Of a stretch of DNA of 64,000 bases, positions 35,853 to 46,047 are shown one piece after another. Where the stretch lies: contig NC_021149.1 of NCBI RefSeq assembly GCF_000380335.1, forward strand, positions 2,098,501 through 2,162,500, read 5' to 3'. Each line of letters opens with the position of its first letter. Within the stretch, counting starts at the first letter, position 1. The stretch is from Azotobacter vinelandii CA. GTDB lineage: Bacteria > Pseudomonadota > Gammaproteobacteria > Pseudomonadales > Pseudomonadaceae. The notes beneath the pieces are model-generated. The model searched no databases. It saw only the letters and a list, made by a program, of their open reading frames with translations, and was not told the origin of the DNA. Both the position numbers and the translations under genes were made by a program.

Positions 35853-36869
35853 ATGAAAGGACTGCAAACGATTGCCGATCTGTCCTGGCCGCGCCGCGCC
35901 GACACAGCGGAGCCCAACAGCCTCGCACGGCTGTCGGTGACGCCCACCGGCAAGGCCCTCGGCGCGGTGGTGACCGGCGTGGACCTGGCGCAGCCGCTGT
36001 CCGCCGACATCGCCGACGCCTTGCGACGCGCCTGGCGGGAACACCTGGTCCTGCTGTTTCCGGGCCAGTTCCTGGAGCCGGAAACGCTGCTGCGCGCCGC
36101 CTCCACCTTCGGCCAGCCGCAGGAAGGCGCTAACCGCCTCTATATCCGGGCGGCCGGCATCGCCCAGGAAGAGCGGTTCCCGGCCCTGCTGCCGATCACC
36201 AACCTGGGCCCGGACGGCACGCCGGTGCGCGAGAACGACGGCCTCGGCAGCCTGGAGGTGGTCTGGCACTCGGACAACTCCTACATCGAAGCGCCGCCGA
36301 TCGGCTGCCTGCTGTATGCGCTGGAGGCACCGGCGGACAGCGGTTTCACTTCGTTCGCCAACCAGTTCCTGGCCTACGAGCGCCTGTCCGAGACGCTCAA
36401 ACGCGACATCGAGGGGCGCTGGGCCAAGCACGACGCCAGCCGCAACAGCGCCGGCATGCTGCGCCCCGGCCTGCGCACGCCGAGCCGCCCGGAAGAGGTG
36501 CCGGGGCCCTTCCATCCGCTGGTCATCCGCCAGCCCGGGAGCGCTCGGCGCGCCCTGTTCCTGGGGCGGCGGCGGATCTTCCCCTCGCAATACATCGAAG
36601 GGCTGCCCGGCGTCGAGAGCGAGGCGTTGCTGGACGCCCTGTGGGCGGCCGCGACCCATCCGGATATCACCTGGACGCACCGCTGGACACCCGGCGACGT
36701 ACTGCTCTGGGACAACTGCCATACCTTGCACCACCGCACCCCGGTCGACGCGACGCGCCGGCGGGTCATGGTGCGTACCCAGTTCCAGGGACAGACGCCG
36801 CGGGCGGACGGCCAGCGGCGCCATTTCACCGCAAGCGAACCGAATCACCCGCAGGAGCTGTCGGCATGA
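35853..36869 (+). CDS. TauD/TfdA-family 2-oxoglutarate/Fe(II) dioxygenase
   Basis: This 338-residue oxygenase has the iron-binding HxD as VVWHSDNSY (His139, Asp141). The distal His and the 2-oxoglutarate-binding Arg are in WDNCHTLHHRTPVDATRRRVMVRT. GAGAGGAGA precedes the ATG. Relatives hydroxylate taurine, alkyl sulfate or phenoxyacetate to trigger cleavage. In this operon it is one of three oxidising enzymes. Confidence 0.92.
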   Translation: MKGLQTIADLSWPRRADTAEPNSLARLSVTPTGKALGAVVTGVDLAQPLSADIADALRRAWREHLVLLFPGQFLEPETLLRAASTFGQPQEGANRLYIRAAGIAQEERFPALLPITNLGPDGTPVRENDGLGSLEVVWHSDNSYIEAPPIGCLLYALEAPADSGFTSFANQFLAYERLSETLKRDIEGRWAKHDASRNSAGMLRPGLRTPSRPEEVPGPFHPLVIRQPGSARRALFLGRRRIFPSQYIEGLPGVESEALLDALWAAATHPDITWTHRWTPGDVLLWDNCHTLHHRTPVDATRRRVMVRTQFQGQTPRADGQRRHFTASEPNHPQELSA

Positions 36870-38233
36870 CCGCACGTACCATGGCGCTGGGCGCCTTTCT
36901 CTATCCCACCGGACACCATGCGGCCGCCTGGCGCCATCCCCAGGCACAGGCGGACGCCGGCATCAATTTCGAGCACTACGTCGGCCTGGCGCAGACCGCC
37001 GAGCGGGCCGGCTTCGACCTGCTGTTCCTCGCCGACAGCGCCGCCGCGCGCGGCAAGGACTGGGTCGCCCTGTCGCGTTTCGCCACCCATTACGTGGCGC
37101 AGTTCGAACCCCTGACGCTGATCTCGGCGCTCGCCGCGGTGACCCGGCGGATCGGCCTGGTGGCCACCGCCTCGACCACCTACAACGATCCCTACAGCCT
37201 GGCGCGCAAGCTCGCCTCCATCGACCACATCAGCCACGGTCGGGTGGGCTGGAACCTGGTCACCTCGGGCAACGAGGAGGAAGCCTTCAACTTCGGCGCC
37301 ACGGCCTATCCGCCGCATGCCGAGCGTTACCGCCGGGCCCGCGAGTTCGCCCAGGTGCTCAAGGGCCTGTGGGACAGTTGGGACGACGATGCCTTCCCGC
37401 GCGACAAGGCCAGCGGTCTGTTCCTGGACGTCGACAAGATGCATGTGCTCGGTCACCAGGGCGAGCATTTCAGCGTGCGCGGCCCGCTGAACATCCCGCG
37501 TTCGCCCCAGGGCTGGCCGGTGCTGGTGCAGGCCGGTTCGTCCGAGGCCGGCAAGGAGCTGGCCGCGGAAACCGCCGAGGTGGTGTTCACCGCCCAGCGC
37601 ACGCTGGCCGACGCGCAGGCTTTCTATGCGGACGTGAAAGGACGCATGGCGCGTTACGGGCGCCAGCCCTCGGCGCTGAAGATCATGCCGGGGATCTTCC
37701 CGGTGGTGGCCGCCACGGAGGCCGAGGCCCAGGCCAAGTTCGAGGCGCTACAGGACTTGATCCATCCCTCGGTGGCGCTGGCCATCCTCGAACACCGCCT
37801 GGGCGTGCCGCTGGCGCACCTGCCCCAGGACGGGCCGCTGCCGGAAATCGCCGAGGTCGAATCGACCCGCAGTCGCCGCGCCTTGCTGCTGGAGGTGGCC
37901 AGGCGCGAGGGCCTGAGCATTCGCCAACTGGCGCTGCGGGTGGCCGGCGCGCGCGGCCACTGGCAGGTGGTCGGCTCCGGCGAACAGGTCGCCGATGCCA
38001 TGCAGGAACTGTTCGAGAACGGCGGCGCCGACGGCTTCAATGTCATGTCCCCTTATTTGCCGGGAGGCCTGGACGATTTCGTCGAGCATGTCCTGCCGGT
38101 ATTGCGCGAGCGCGGCCTGCTGCGCGGCGAATACCAGGGCACGACCCTGCGCGAGCATCTCGGCCTGCAACGTCCGCCGTCGCCGCACCTGCGCGCGACC
38201 GCCGGCCTTTCCAGCCACGAATTGACTGCCTGA
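36866..38233 (+). CDS. LLM-class flavin-dependent monooxygenase (NtaA/SnaA/SoxA family)
   Basis: This 455-residue bacterial-luciferase-fold enzyme contains GRVGWNLVTSGNEEEAFNFG (flavin site), LVQAGSSEAGKELAAETAEVVFTAQ and GADGFNVMSPYLPGGLDDFVE, diagnostic of the NtaA/DszA group. These two-component enzymes use FMNH2 to cleave aminopolycarboxylates or C-S bonds. No flavin reductase is seen beside it. The start overlaps the dioxygenase stop (ATGA). Confidence 0.92.
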   Translation: MTARTMALGAFLYPTGHHAAAWRHPQAQADAGINFEHYVGLAQTAERAGFDLLFLADSAAARGKDWVALSRFATHYVAQFEPLTLISALAAVTRRIGLVATASTTYNDPYSLARKLASIDHISHGRVGWNLVTSGNEEEAFNFGATAYPPHAERYRRAREFAQVLKGLWDSWDDDAFPRDKASGLFLDVDKMHVLGHQGEHFSVRGPLNIPRSPQGWPVLVQAGSSEAGKELAAETAEVVFTAQRTLADAQAFYADVKGRMARYGRQPSALKIMPGIFPVVAATEAEAQAKFEALQDLIHPSVALAILEHRLGVPLAHLPQDGPLPEIAEVESTRSRRALLLEVARREGLSIRQLALRVAGARGHWQVVGSGEQVADAMQELFENGGADGFNVMSPYLPGGLDDFVEHVLPVLRERGLLRGEYQGTTLREHLGLQRPPSPHLRATAGLSSHELTA

Positions 38234-38252
38234 CCGGCAAGGAGCGATTCCC

Positions 38253-39302
38253 ATGTCTCTGTTCCGTTCCTTCGCACTGCTCGGTGCGTTGCTGGCCGCC
38301 GCCTTGCCGGCGGCGCAGGCCGAACCCCTGAAGCAGCGTTTCGCCGAGCTGCACGCCGCCGCACAGAAGGAAGGCCAGGTGGTCTTCTACAACGCTTACC
38401 GCAAGGAAACCAACCAGGCGCTGGTGGAGTTCTGGCGCCGCGAGTTTCCCGACGTCGCACTGAAGATCGTGCAGAAGCAGTCCCTCGACCTGATTCCGAC
38501 CATCGAGGCGGAAAGGGCCGCCGGCAGGACCCTGGGCGACCTGGTGCTGATCAACGAGCGTTTCATCGCCGACGACTGGGCGCGTCGCGGTTATCTGGAG
38601 CCCTACAAGGTCCGCGATTTCGAGCGTATCGACGCCCGGTACAGGGACCCTGACGGCAACTATTACATTCCCGCCGTCTACCTGCTCACCGCCGCCTACA
38701 ACACCCAGGCGTTCCCGGACAAGTCGGTGTTGCCGAAGAACCTCAAGGCGTTCACCGACGCGCAGTGGAAGGACAAGCTGCTGTTCGGCGACCCCGCGGT
38801 GGCGGCCTCGAACCAGACCTTTTTCCTCGCCTTGCTGAAGAACGAGGCGGTGACCTGGGACACCCTGGCGGCGCTGGCCCGGCAGAACCTGCTGTTCACC
38901 CGCGGCAACGCCGACTCGGCGCGGCTGATCGCCACCGGCGAACGTGTCCTGTCGCCCATGGTGTCGTCGCAGAACGTGGTCTCGGCGCGGGAAAAGGGCC
39001 AGCCCATCGACTTCTACGTGCTGGAGGAGGGCGCGATCCTGGTCGAGCAGGAGGTCGGCCTGCTCAAGGGCGGTCCTAACCCGAACGCCGCCAGGCTGCT
39101 GCTGGAGGTGCTGACCAGCGCCGAAGGCCAGGCGCTGGTGGCGCAGGCCGGCGCCTACTGGCCGACCCACCCGGACGCCGAGGCGCCGGGGCACCTGCCG
39201 AAACTGGCCAGCCTGCACCCCATCAGTACGGACGTGCGCATCGGCGGGCCGGAGTCCAAGGAGTTCCTCACCAGGTTCGCCGAGGTTTTCCAGCGCAATT
39301 GA
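38253..39302 (+). CDS. ABC transporter extracellular binding protein (family 1, Fe3+-type)
   Basis: This 349-residue protein has a signal peptide (cleavage after AAQA, about residue 23). The family fold includes HAAAQKEGQVVFYNAYRKET, GDLVLINERFIADDWARRGYL and DGNYYIPAVYLLTAAYNT. It should deliver substrate to the permease at 32543. It is the last gene of the operon and is followed by a strong terminator. There is no obvious Tyr cluster typical of ferric-ion binders, compatible with an organic ligand. Confidence 0.88.
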   Translation: MSLFRSFALLGALLAAALPAAQAEPLKQRFAELHAAAQKEGQVVFYNAYRKETNQALVEFWRREFPDVALKIVQKQSLDLIPTIEAERAAGRTLGDLVLINERFIADDWARRGYLEPYKVRDFERIDARYRDPDGNYYIPAVYLLTAAYNTQAFPDKSVLPKNLKAFTDAQWKDKLLFGDPAVAASNQTFFLALLKNEAVTWDTLAALARQNLLFTRGNADSARLIATGERVLSPMVSSQNVVSAREKGQPIDFYVLEEGAILVEQEVGLLKGGPNPNAARLLLEVLTSAEGQALVAQAGAYWPTHPDAEAPGHLPKLASLHPISTDVRIGGPESKEFLTRFAEVFQRN

Positions 39303-39329
39303 AGCAAGCGCAGGCCACGACGTAATCGC

Positions 39330-39364
39330 GAAGGCCGGTCTTCCCCATGGGAAGACCGGCCTTC
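39330..39364 (+). terminator. Strong hairpin terminator after the oxygenase operon
   Basis: A perfect 16-bp stem (GAAGGCCGGTCTTCCC and complement) with a CAT loop is followed by GTGTTTG. It lies 28 bases after the binding-protein stop. Confidence 0.8.
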
Positions 39365-39520
39365 GTGTTTGCTGGCGCCGGGCGAGCGCCGCCAGGAGGC
39401 ATCAGCTTGCCGGATGTAAGGACGGGACTACGGTTTTCCCTCGCGTGCCGCCCCGAACCGGCCCGTCCGAAAAGTATTACCATCGGACCACTTCGATGGA
39501 CGGTAACGGCAAGGCGCTCG

Positions 39521-39607
39521 ATGACCCTCGACCAGAATCCCGAACAACTCGCCCGCGACAAGATCGACGCACAGCTCGCTGCCGCGGGCCGACCAGCGTG
39601 CTGCTAG
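39521..39607 (+). pseudogene. hsdR: hsdR remnant (type I restriction enzyme R subunit, N-terminus only)
   Basis: The 28-codon frame begins MTLDQNPEQLARDKIDAQLA, the characteristic start of type I R subunits. It ends at a TAG after a few unrelated residues. About 20 bases later another frame reads AGWAVQ, a likely continuation of the same N-terminal motif after a small frameshifting lesion. The remaining roughly 1000 codons are absent. It is read as the left scrap of a decayed restriction locus continuing at 39794 and 41289. Confidence 0.65.
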
Positions 39608-39684
39608 AGCACACCCGTGCCGGGTGGGCCGTACAACCCAAGCCCCATGGACGCAAAGCGGGGGCATCTGCGTGAACGAAGGGC

Positions 39685-39774
39685 GTAGGGTGGGTAACCG
39701 CGCAGCGTTACCCACCATGGCAATTGCACATACGGGCCGGCCGGTGGAAAACGCTGCGCGGTTTTCCACCCTAC
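39685..39774. repeat. Composite double-hairpin repeat (GTAGGGTGG...CCACCCTAC unit)
   Basis: Two hairpins sit head to tail. GGTGGGTAAC at 39689-39698 pairs with 39707-39716, and GGTGGAAAAC at 39743-39752 pairs with 39761-39770. The whole unit is bounded by GTAGGGTGG and CCACCCTAC. The same architecture with different stem sequences occurs at 53947-54008, and a related hairpin sits at 12781-12826. Confidence 0.75.
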
Positions 39775-39793
39775 GGTTTGGGAGCCGCAGGCG

Positions 39794-41275
39794 ATGAGCC
39801 CGGAACATCTGGTCGAACTGTTGCGTGGCGGCGAAGGGCTGACCGTCGAGTTCAAGCGCGCCCGCGAGGCGCTCAACCGCGATATCTACGAGACCATCTG
39901 CGCCTTCCTCAACCAGCGCGGCGGCACCCTGGTGCTGGGGGCGGCGGATGACGGCCGGGTGACCGGCATCGCCCCCGAGGCGCTGGCGCAGATGCGCAAG
40001 GATCTGGCCAATACCCTGCACAACTCGCAGAAGATCAACCCGCCGATGCCGCTGGTGCCCGAGCAGGTCGAGCTGGACGGACAGACGCTGCTGGTGCTGA
40101 GCGTGCCGGAAAGCTCCCAGGTGCATAGCTGCAACGGGCGCATCTTCAGCCGCAACGAGGATGGCGATTTCGACATCAGCGGCCACGGCCAACTGCTGGC
40201 CGAGCTGTACCTGCGCAAGCAGGTCGGCTACAGCGAGAACCGCATCTTTCCGTATATCCGCCTGGACGATCTGCGCGGCGACCTGATCGAGCGGGTGCGC
40301 CACAACGTGCGCCTGCAACGCAGCGGCCATCCCTGGGCCGAACTGGACGATCTGGAACTGTTGAAAAGCGCCCGCCTGTACCAGCGCGATTAGCAGACCG
40401 GCAACGAAGGCATTTCCATGGCCGGCGCTCTGCTCTTCGGCCGCGACGAGGTGGTGCTGGGCGTGGTTCCGCACCATCGCACCGACGCCATCCTGCGCGT
40501 GCATGACCTCGACCGCTACGACGACCGCGACGATATCCGCACCAACCTGCTGGAAAGCTACGACCGGCTGATGGCCTTCGTGAACAAGCACATTGCCGAC
40601 CCCTTCTACCTGGAGGGCAACCGGCGAGTCAGCCTGCGCGAGCGCATCTTCCGTGAGGTGGTGGCAAACCTGCTGATCCACCGCGAATATCTCAACCCCT
40701 TTCATCTCAACCCCTTTCCGGCCAAGCTGATTATCCAGTACGACCGGGTGAGCACCGAGAACAGCAACAACCCCCATGGTCTGGGACTGCTGCGCCCCGA
40801 CGACTTCGACCCTTCGCCGAAGAACCCGGCCATCGCCCGCGTGTTTCGCGAGATGCAATGGGCCGAGGAGCTGGGTTCCGGCGTGCGCAACCTGTTCAAG
40901 TACGCCCGCGCCTTCGGTGGGCAAGACCCGATCCTGCGCGAGGAGTCGATCTTCCGGGTGACGGTGATGCTGCCGCCAGTCAGATTGACCGTCGAATCAC
41001 CACGGCCAGAGTGGGGGGCAGAGTCGCAGGCAGAGTCAGGGGCAGAGTCGCAGGAGCAGCGCCTACTGGCTGCGCTTGGCGGCGGCGCGCTGGGCAAGGC
41101 CGAACTGGCCAGCCGGCTCGGTCTGCCGGCGGTGAGCGGCGCATTGAATCGCCGTGTGCGCCGTCTGCTCGATGCTGGCCTGATCGAATACACCCTGCCC
41201 GACAAGCCCAACAGCCGCTTGCAACGATACCGCCTGACCGATGCCGGTCGAGCGCACCTGAATCCGCAGGACTGA
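39794..41275 (+). pseudogene. AlbA_2-domain (Schlafen/RecG-like) gene with in-frame amber codon
   Basis: One continuous frame of about 490 codons is interrupted only by TAG at 40391-40393. Residues before it (EFKRAREALNRDIYETICAFLNQRGGTLVLGAADDG) are the AlbA_2 putative DNA- or nucleotide-binding domain. After the TAG, MAGALLFGRDEVVLGVVPHHRTDA continues the same protein, with IHREYLNPF, ELGSGVRNLFKYARAFGG and a C-terminal winged helix (KAELASRLGLPAVSGALNRR). A 15-base tandem duplication near 40690 duplicates LNPFH. Such genes commonly accompany type I R-M loci. A translational restart at 40418 could still give a C-terminal fragment. Confidence 0.85.
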
Positions 41276-41288
41276 ACCCTTCGCCTCC

Positions 41289-41430
41289 AGACTCCGGAGC
41301 TTCCGGACCACCCTGCGCGACGACGGCGTGGGCTACGGCGATTATCTGGAGCAACTGGCCTACCCGATCTTCCTGAAGATGGCCGACGAATATGCCAGGC
41401 CGCGCCACAAGCACGACATCGGTACTCCCA
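41289..41430 (+). pseudogene. hsdM: hsdM remnant (type I DNA methyltransferase N-terminus)
   Basis: Without a good start codon the frame reads RLRSFRTTLRDDGVGYGDYL followed by EQLAYPIFLKMADEYARP, the conserved N-terminal helical domain of HsdM. It then loses similarity. The S-adenosylmethionine and NPPY catalytic regions are absent, so it is a fragment. It lies just after the broken AlbA_2 gene. Confidence 0.75.
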
Positions 41431-41482
41431 AGGGCCGATTTCGGATCGAGCCGACGCGTCTCCGGGGACCGCGCCAGCCTCG

Positions 41483-42388
41483 TCACGCTCCCTTGTCCGC
41501 CCCCACCCGTTCCCGCCGCCCGTTCCGATAGGCAGCCTCGTGATGGCTGCGGATGAGGTCGTAGGCCTTGCGCACCATGGGGTTGTGGGTGTTCGGGCGA
41601 ATCCACAGGTGGTAGGTGACGTCCGGCAGGCGCGGCAGGCCTTCCTTCTCGCCCAGCACGCGCATGTCCGGGCCGAGCAGTTCCATGCTGCGCGCGGTGA
41701 TGCCCAGGCCGGCGCGGATGGCGGCCTTGACGCCGATCAGGTTCGAGGCCTGGTAGGCCTGGCGCCAGGGTATGCGGTGCTGTTCGAGCGCTTCGAGGGC
41801 GTAGCGGTGGTAGATGCTCGACTCGTCGATGAGGATCAGCGGCAGGGGCGCGTGGGGCATGTGCAGGTACTGCGCGGAGCAGATCCACCAGACCGGCGAG
41901 GTGCGCAGGGGGAAGCCTTCCAGGTTCGGGTCCTCGCGGGTGGAAATGATCATGTCGACCCGGCCGCGGTGCAGGTCTTCCATCAGGAAGGGGCTGCGGC
42001 CCACGTCGATCTCCAGGCGCAGGCGCGGTGCGGCGCGGGCGATGTGGCTGAGGATCGGCGGCAGTATGGTGTCGGCGACATCGTGCGGCGAGCCGATGCG
42101 CAGCACGCCGCTGAGGCCCTCTTCGCGCAGGGAGTTCAGCGCGTCGTCGTTGAGCGCGAGCATTTCCCTGGCGCGGCGCAGCAGTTGCCGGCCTGCGTCG
42201 GTGAGCTGTTTCTGGCGGCCCTGTTTCTGGAACAGGGCGACGCCGACCGATTGTTCGAGACGCTGCATCTGCTGGGTGACGGACGATTGCGTCCGCGCCA
42301 GCCGCTGCCCGGCTTCGGCGAAGCTCTGGCTGTCCGCCACGGCGATGAAGGTTCTCAGCAGTTCCAGGTCCAGGGTCGGGGAGGGCAT
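41483..42388 (-). CDS. LysR-family transcriptional regulator
   Basis: This protein of about 301 residues has an N-terminal winged helix LRTFIAVADSQSFAEAGQRL followed by TQSSVTQQMQRLEQSVGVALF and a periplasmic-binding-protein-like effector domain. ATG 42388 (MPSPTLDLELL) with GGAAA upstream fits the usual LysR length. In-frame ATGs at 42412, 42415 and 42436 are alternatives. It is divergent from the sulfur amino-acid operon starting at 42639 and is the likely regulator of that operon, and perhaps also of the one at 29961 through the shared promoter module. Confidence 0.92.
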   Translation of the reverse strand: MPSPTLDLELLRTFIAVADSQSFAEAGQRLARTQSSVTQQMQRLEQSVGVALFQKQGRQKQLTDAGRQLLRRAREMLALNDDALNSLREEGLSGVLRIGSPHDVADTILPPILSHIARAAPRLRLEIDVGRSPFLMEDLHRGRVDMIISTREDPNLEGFPLRTSPVWWICSAQYLHMPHAPLPLILIDESSIYHRYALEALEQHRIPWRQAYQASNLIGVKAAIRAGLGITARSMELLGPDMRVLGEKEGLPRLPDVTYHLWIRPNTHNPMVRKAYDLIRSHHEAAYRNGRRERVGADKGA

Positions 42389-42487
42389 GGGCGCTTTCCG
42401 TTCGGCATTCATCATGGCCTTCACATAAAACATCATGGTTATTTATGTGTTTTACCGGGCATTGTGAGGGTGTTTTTCAAAAATTCC

Positions 42488-42591
42488 AATGAATACAATC
42501 AGTTGATTTTTATTTAAGTGAATAAGAATTTAGCCAGCTATAACCATAGTATTTAATAGAATTTCACCGCCTTAACTGTTGTTTCTAGCAT
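42488..42591 (+). promoter_or_regulatory. Shared promoter module of the sulfur amino-acid operon
   Basis: This is the second copy of the 104-base gapless module seen at 29816-29919. It has AATGAATACAAT, AAGTGAATAA, TAACCATA, GAATTTCA and CTAGCAT at offsets 0, 28, 53, 71 and 97. It lies in an AT-rich divergent region between the LysR gene and the binding-protein gene, 47 bases before the latter. Confidence 0.7.
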
Positions 42592-42638
42592 CCCTCCGAT
42601 TCGTTCGACCCGCACCGATCTGGCGAGAGGGAAATTCC

Positions 42639-43517
42639 ATGTTCTTCAGGCACGCTCAACCATCCTCCGGCCGTCCCGCGCTCAAGGCGCTGGCCGCTTT
42701 GTTCGGCGCGACGCTGCTGGCCGTCGCCGGCAGCGCGGCGCACGCCGACGCGACGCTGGAGAAGATCCGCGAGCGCAACAGAATCAGCGTCGGGGTGATC
42801 CTCAGCGGGCCGCCGTTCGGCACCATCGACCCGGTCACCCGCGAGCACCTCGGCTACAACGTCGAGCTGGCCAAGGGCATCGCCAAGACGCTCGGCGTCG
42901 GGCTGGAAACCGTCTCGGTGCTGGCGCCGAACCGCGTGCAGTTCCTGCAGCAGGGCAAGGTCGACATCCTGATCGCCAACATGCAGTTGACCGAGGAGCG
43001 CACGCAGATCCTCGACTACGTGCCGACCCCCTATGAAGAAGTCGGCGGCGGCGCGCTGATCCGCAAGGGTAGCGGCATCGCGAACTGGGAAGACCTCAAG
43101 GGCAAGCCGGTGTGCGTGTCCCAGGGCAGCAACTTCATCAAGCCGCTGGTGGAAACCTACGGCGCCGAGATCAAGGCGTTCCGCAGCCAGTCGGAATCGC
43201 TGCTCTCGCTGCGCGGCAACGGCTGCGTCGCCGCCGTGCACGTCGGCCCGACCATGCGCACTCTGCTCAAGGAACCGGAGTGGGCCGACTACGAGCTTCC
43301 GCTGCCGAACGACCTGATCCCGTCGCCTTCGGTGATCTGGGTGCGCAAGGGCGAGAAGGACATCCAGGCCCGGCTCGATGCCATCGTCCGCGACTGGCAC
43401 CGCAGCGGCTGGCTGCTCGAGGTCGGCGAGCGCAACGGCCTGCAGCCGTCGCAGGCGCTGCGCGACCTGCACGAGAAATACCGCGACGCGGCCCCCCTGG
43501 CGGACAGCCGGCAATGA
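42639..43517 (+). CDS. ABC transporter binding protein (polar amino-acid family 3)
   Basis: This 292-residue protein has a signal peptide ending AAHA (about residue 33). The family 3 fold begins TLEKIRERNRISVGVILSGPPFG, followed by LGYNVELAKGIAKTLGVGLE and LKGKPVCVSQGSNFIKPLVE. The start at 42639 follows GAGAGGGAAA. With the two permeases and the ATPase at 47258-49569 it makes a complete amino-acid importer. Confidence 0.92.
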   Translation: MFFRHAQPSSGRPALKALAALFGATLLAVAGSAAHADATLEKIRERNRISVGVILSGPPFGTIDPVTREHLGYNVELAKGIAKTLGVGLETVSVLAPNRVQFLQQGKVDILIANMQLTEERTQILDYVPTPYEEVGGGALIRKGSGIANWEDLKGKPVCVSQGSNFIKPLVETYGAEIKAFRSQSESLLSLRGNGCVAAVHVGPTMRTLLKEPEWADYELPLPNDLIPSPSVIWVRKGEKDIQARLDAIVRDWHRSGWLLEVGERNGLQPSQALRDLHEKYRDAAPLADSRQ

Positions 43518-44628
43518 GCGGGCAGGCGATGGCGAAGGTCGGCGCCGACGCCCTGCGCGAGCTGACCGCGGCGGTTCTCGCCGCCTGGGGCATGCCGGCC
43601 GTCGCCGCCGAAGAAACCGCGGCGCTGATCGTCGAAACGGATCTGGCCGGGATCGACTCGCATGGCGTGTCGATGCTGCCGTTCTACGAAACCCTGCGCG
43701 AAGCCGGCGGCTGGGTGCCGGACGCCGAGCCGCGCGTGGTGCGCGAGTCGCCGTGCACGGCGCTGCTCGACGGCGGCCACGGGCTCGGCCATCGCACCGC
43801 CATGCAGGCCATGCGCCTGGCGGCCGACAAGGCGCAAGGAGTCGGACTGGGCGCCGTGGCGGTGCGCAATTCCAACCACTTCGGCGCGGCCGGCCTGTAT
43901 GCCCGCGCGGCGGCCGAGCGCGGACTGATCGGGCTGGTCGCCAGCACCACGCGCAGCCCCATGCTGGTGCCGACCCGCGCCCGCGTGCCGGTGCTGGGCA
44001 CCAACCCCATCGCCTTCGCCGCGCCGGCGCGGCGCAACCGTCCGTTCGTGCTGGATATGGCCACCACCACGGTGGCGGCGAACAAGGTCAAGGTGTACGA
44101 CCTGCAGGGCAAGGACATCCCGCCCGGCTGGGTGGTCGATGAGGCGGGCCGGCCGGTGACCGCCGGCGAACGCGCCATGGAGTACCTGTTCCGGCGGCCC
44201 GAGGGTGGCCTGACCGCCCTGGGCGGCGTCGCCGAGCTGGGCAGCCACAAGGGCTACGGCCTGGGCATGCTGGCGCAGATTCTCGCCGGCCCCCTGTGCG
44301 GCGCCGCTTTCGGAGCCCGGCGCGAAGCGGACGAGAAACCGAACATCGGCCACTTCTTCCTGGCCCTCGATCCGCGCGCCTTCCGCGACGCGGACGAGTT
44401 CGAGGACGAACTGGACGCCATCGTCGACGCCCTGCACGCCACGCCGGCCGCCGATCCGGCCCTGCCGGTGCTGGTGGCCGGCGATCCCGAGGCGCAGACC
44501 CGCGAGACGCGGCTGCGCGAGGGCATTCCGCTGCCGGACCGGCTGCAGGCGCAGTTGCGCGAGATCTGCCGGCGCAGCGGCGTGGCCTATCGGCTCGAAG
44601 GCGTCGCGCCGTCGCCGGAGGTCGCCCG

Positions 44629-44632
<4 letters not shown>
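43514..44632 (+). CDS. Ldh-family NAD(P)-dependent 2-hydroxyacid dehydrogenase (type-2 malate/lactate dehydrogenase)
   Basis: This 372-residue enzyme carries the family hallmarks DLAGIDSHGVSMLPFY, RNSNHFGAAGLYARAAAERGLIG, GTNPIAFAAPA and ELGSHKGYGLGMLAQIL. Relatives interconvert 2-oxoacids and L-2-hydroxyacids (malate, lactate, sulfolactate, ureidoglycolate) or reduce cyclic imines. It is translationally coupled to the binding-protein gene (ATGA). Sulfolactate- or mercaptolactate-type substrates are possible in this sulfur context. Confidence 0.9.

Positions 44633-46043
<1,411 letters not shown>

Positions 46044-46047
<4 letters not shown>

Noticed and set aside
40391-40393. TAG as a pyrrolysine or programmed readthrough codon
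   Set aside because: No supporting structure or genes are visible and the neighbouring hsd scraps show that the locus is decaying.
41328-41531. Possible 67-residue gene beginning GYGDYLEQLAY
   Set aside because: It is a fragment of an HsdM N-terminus with a random tail and no start signal, so it was recorded as a pseudogene.
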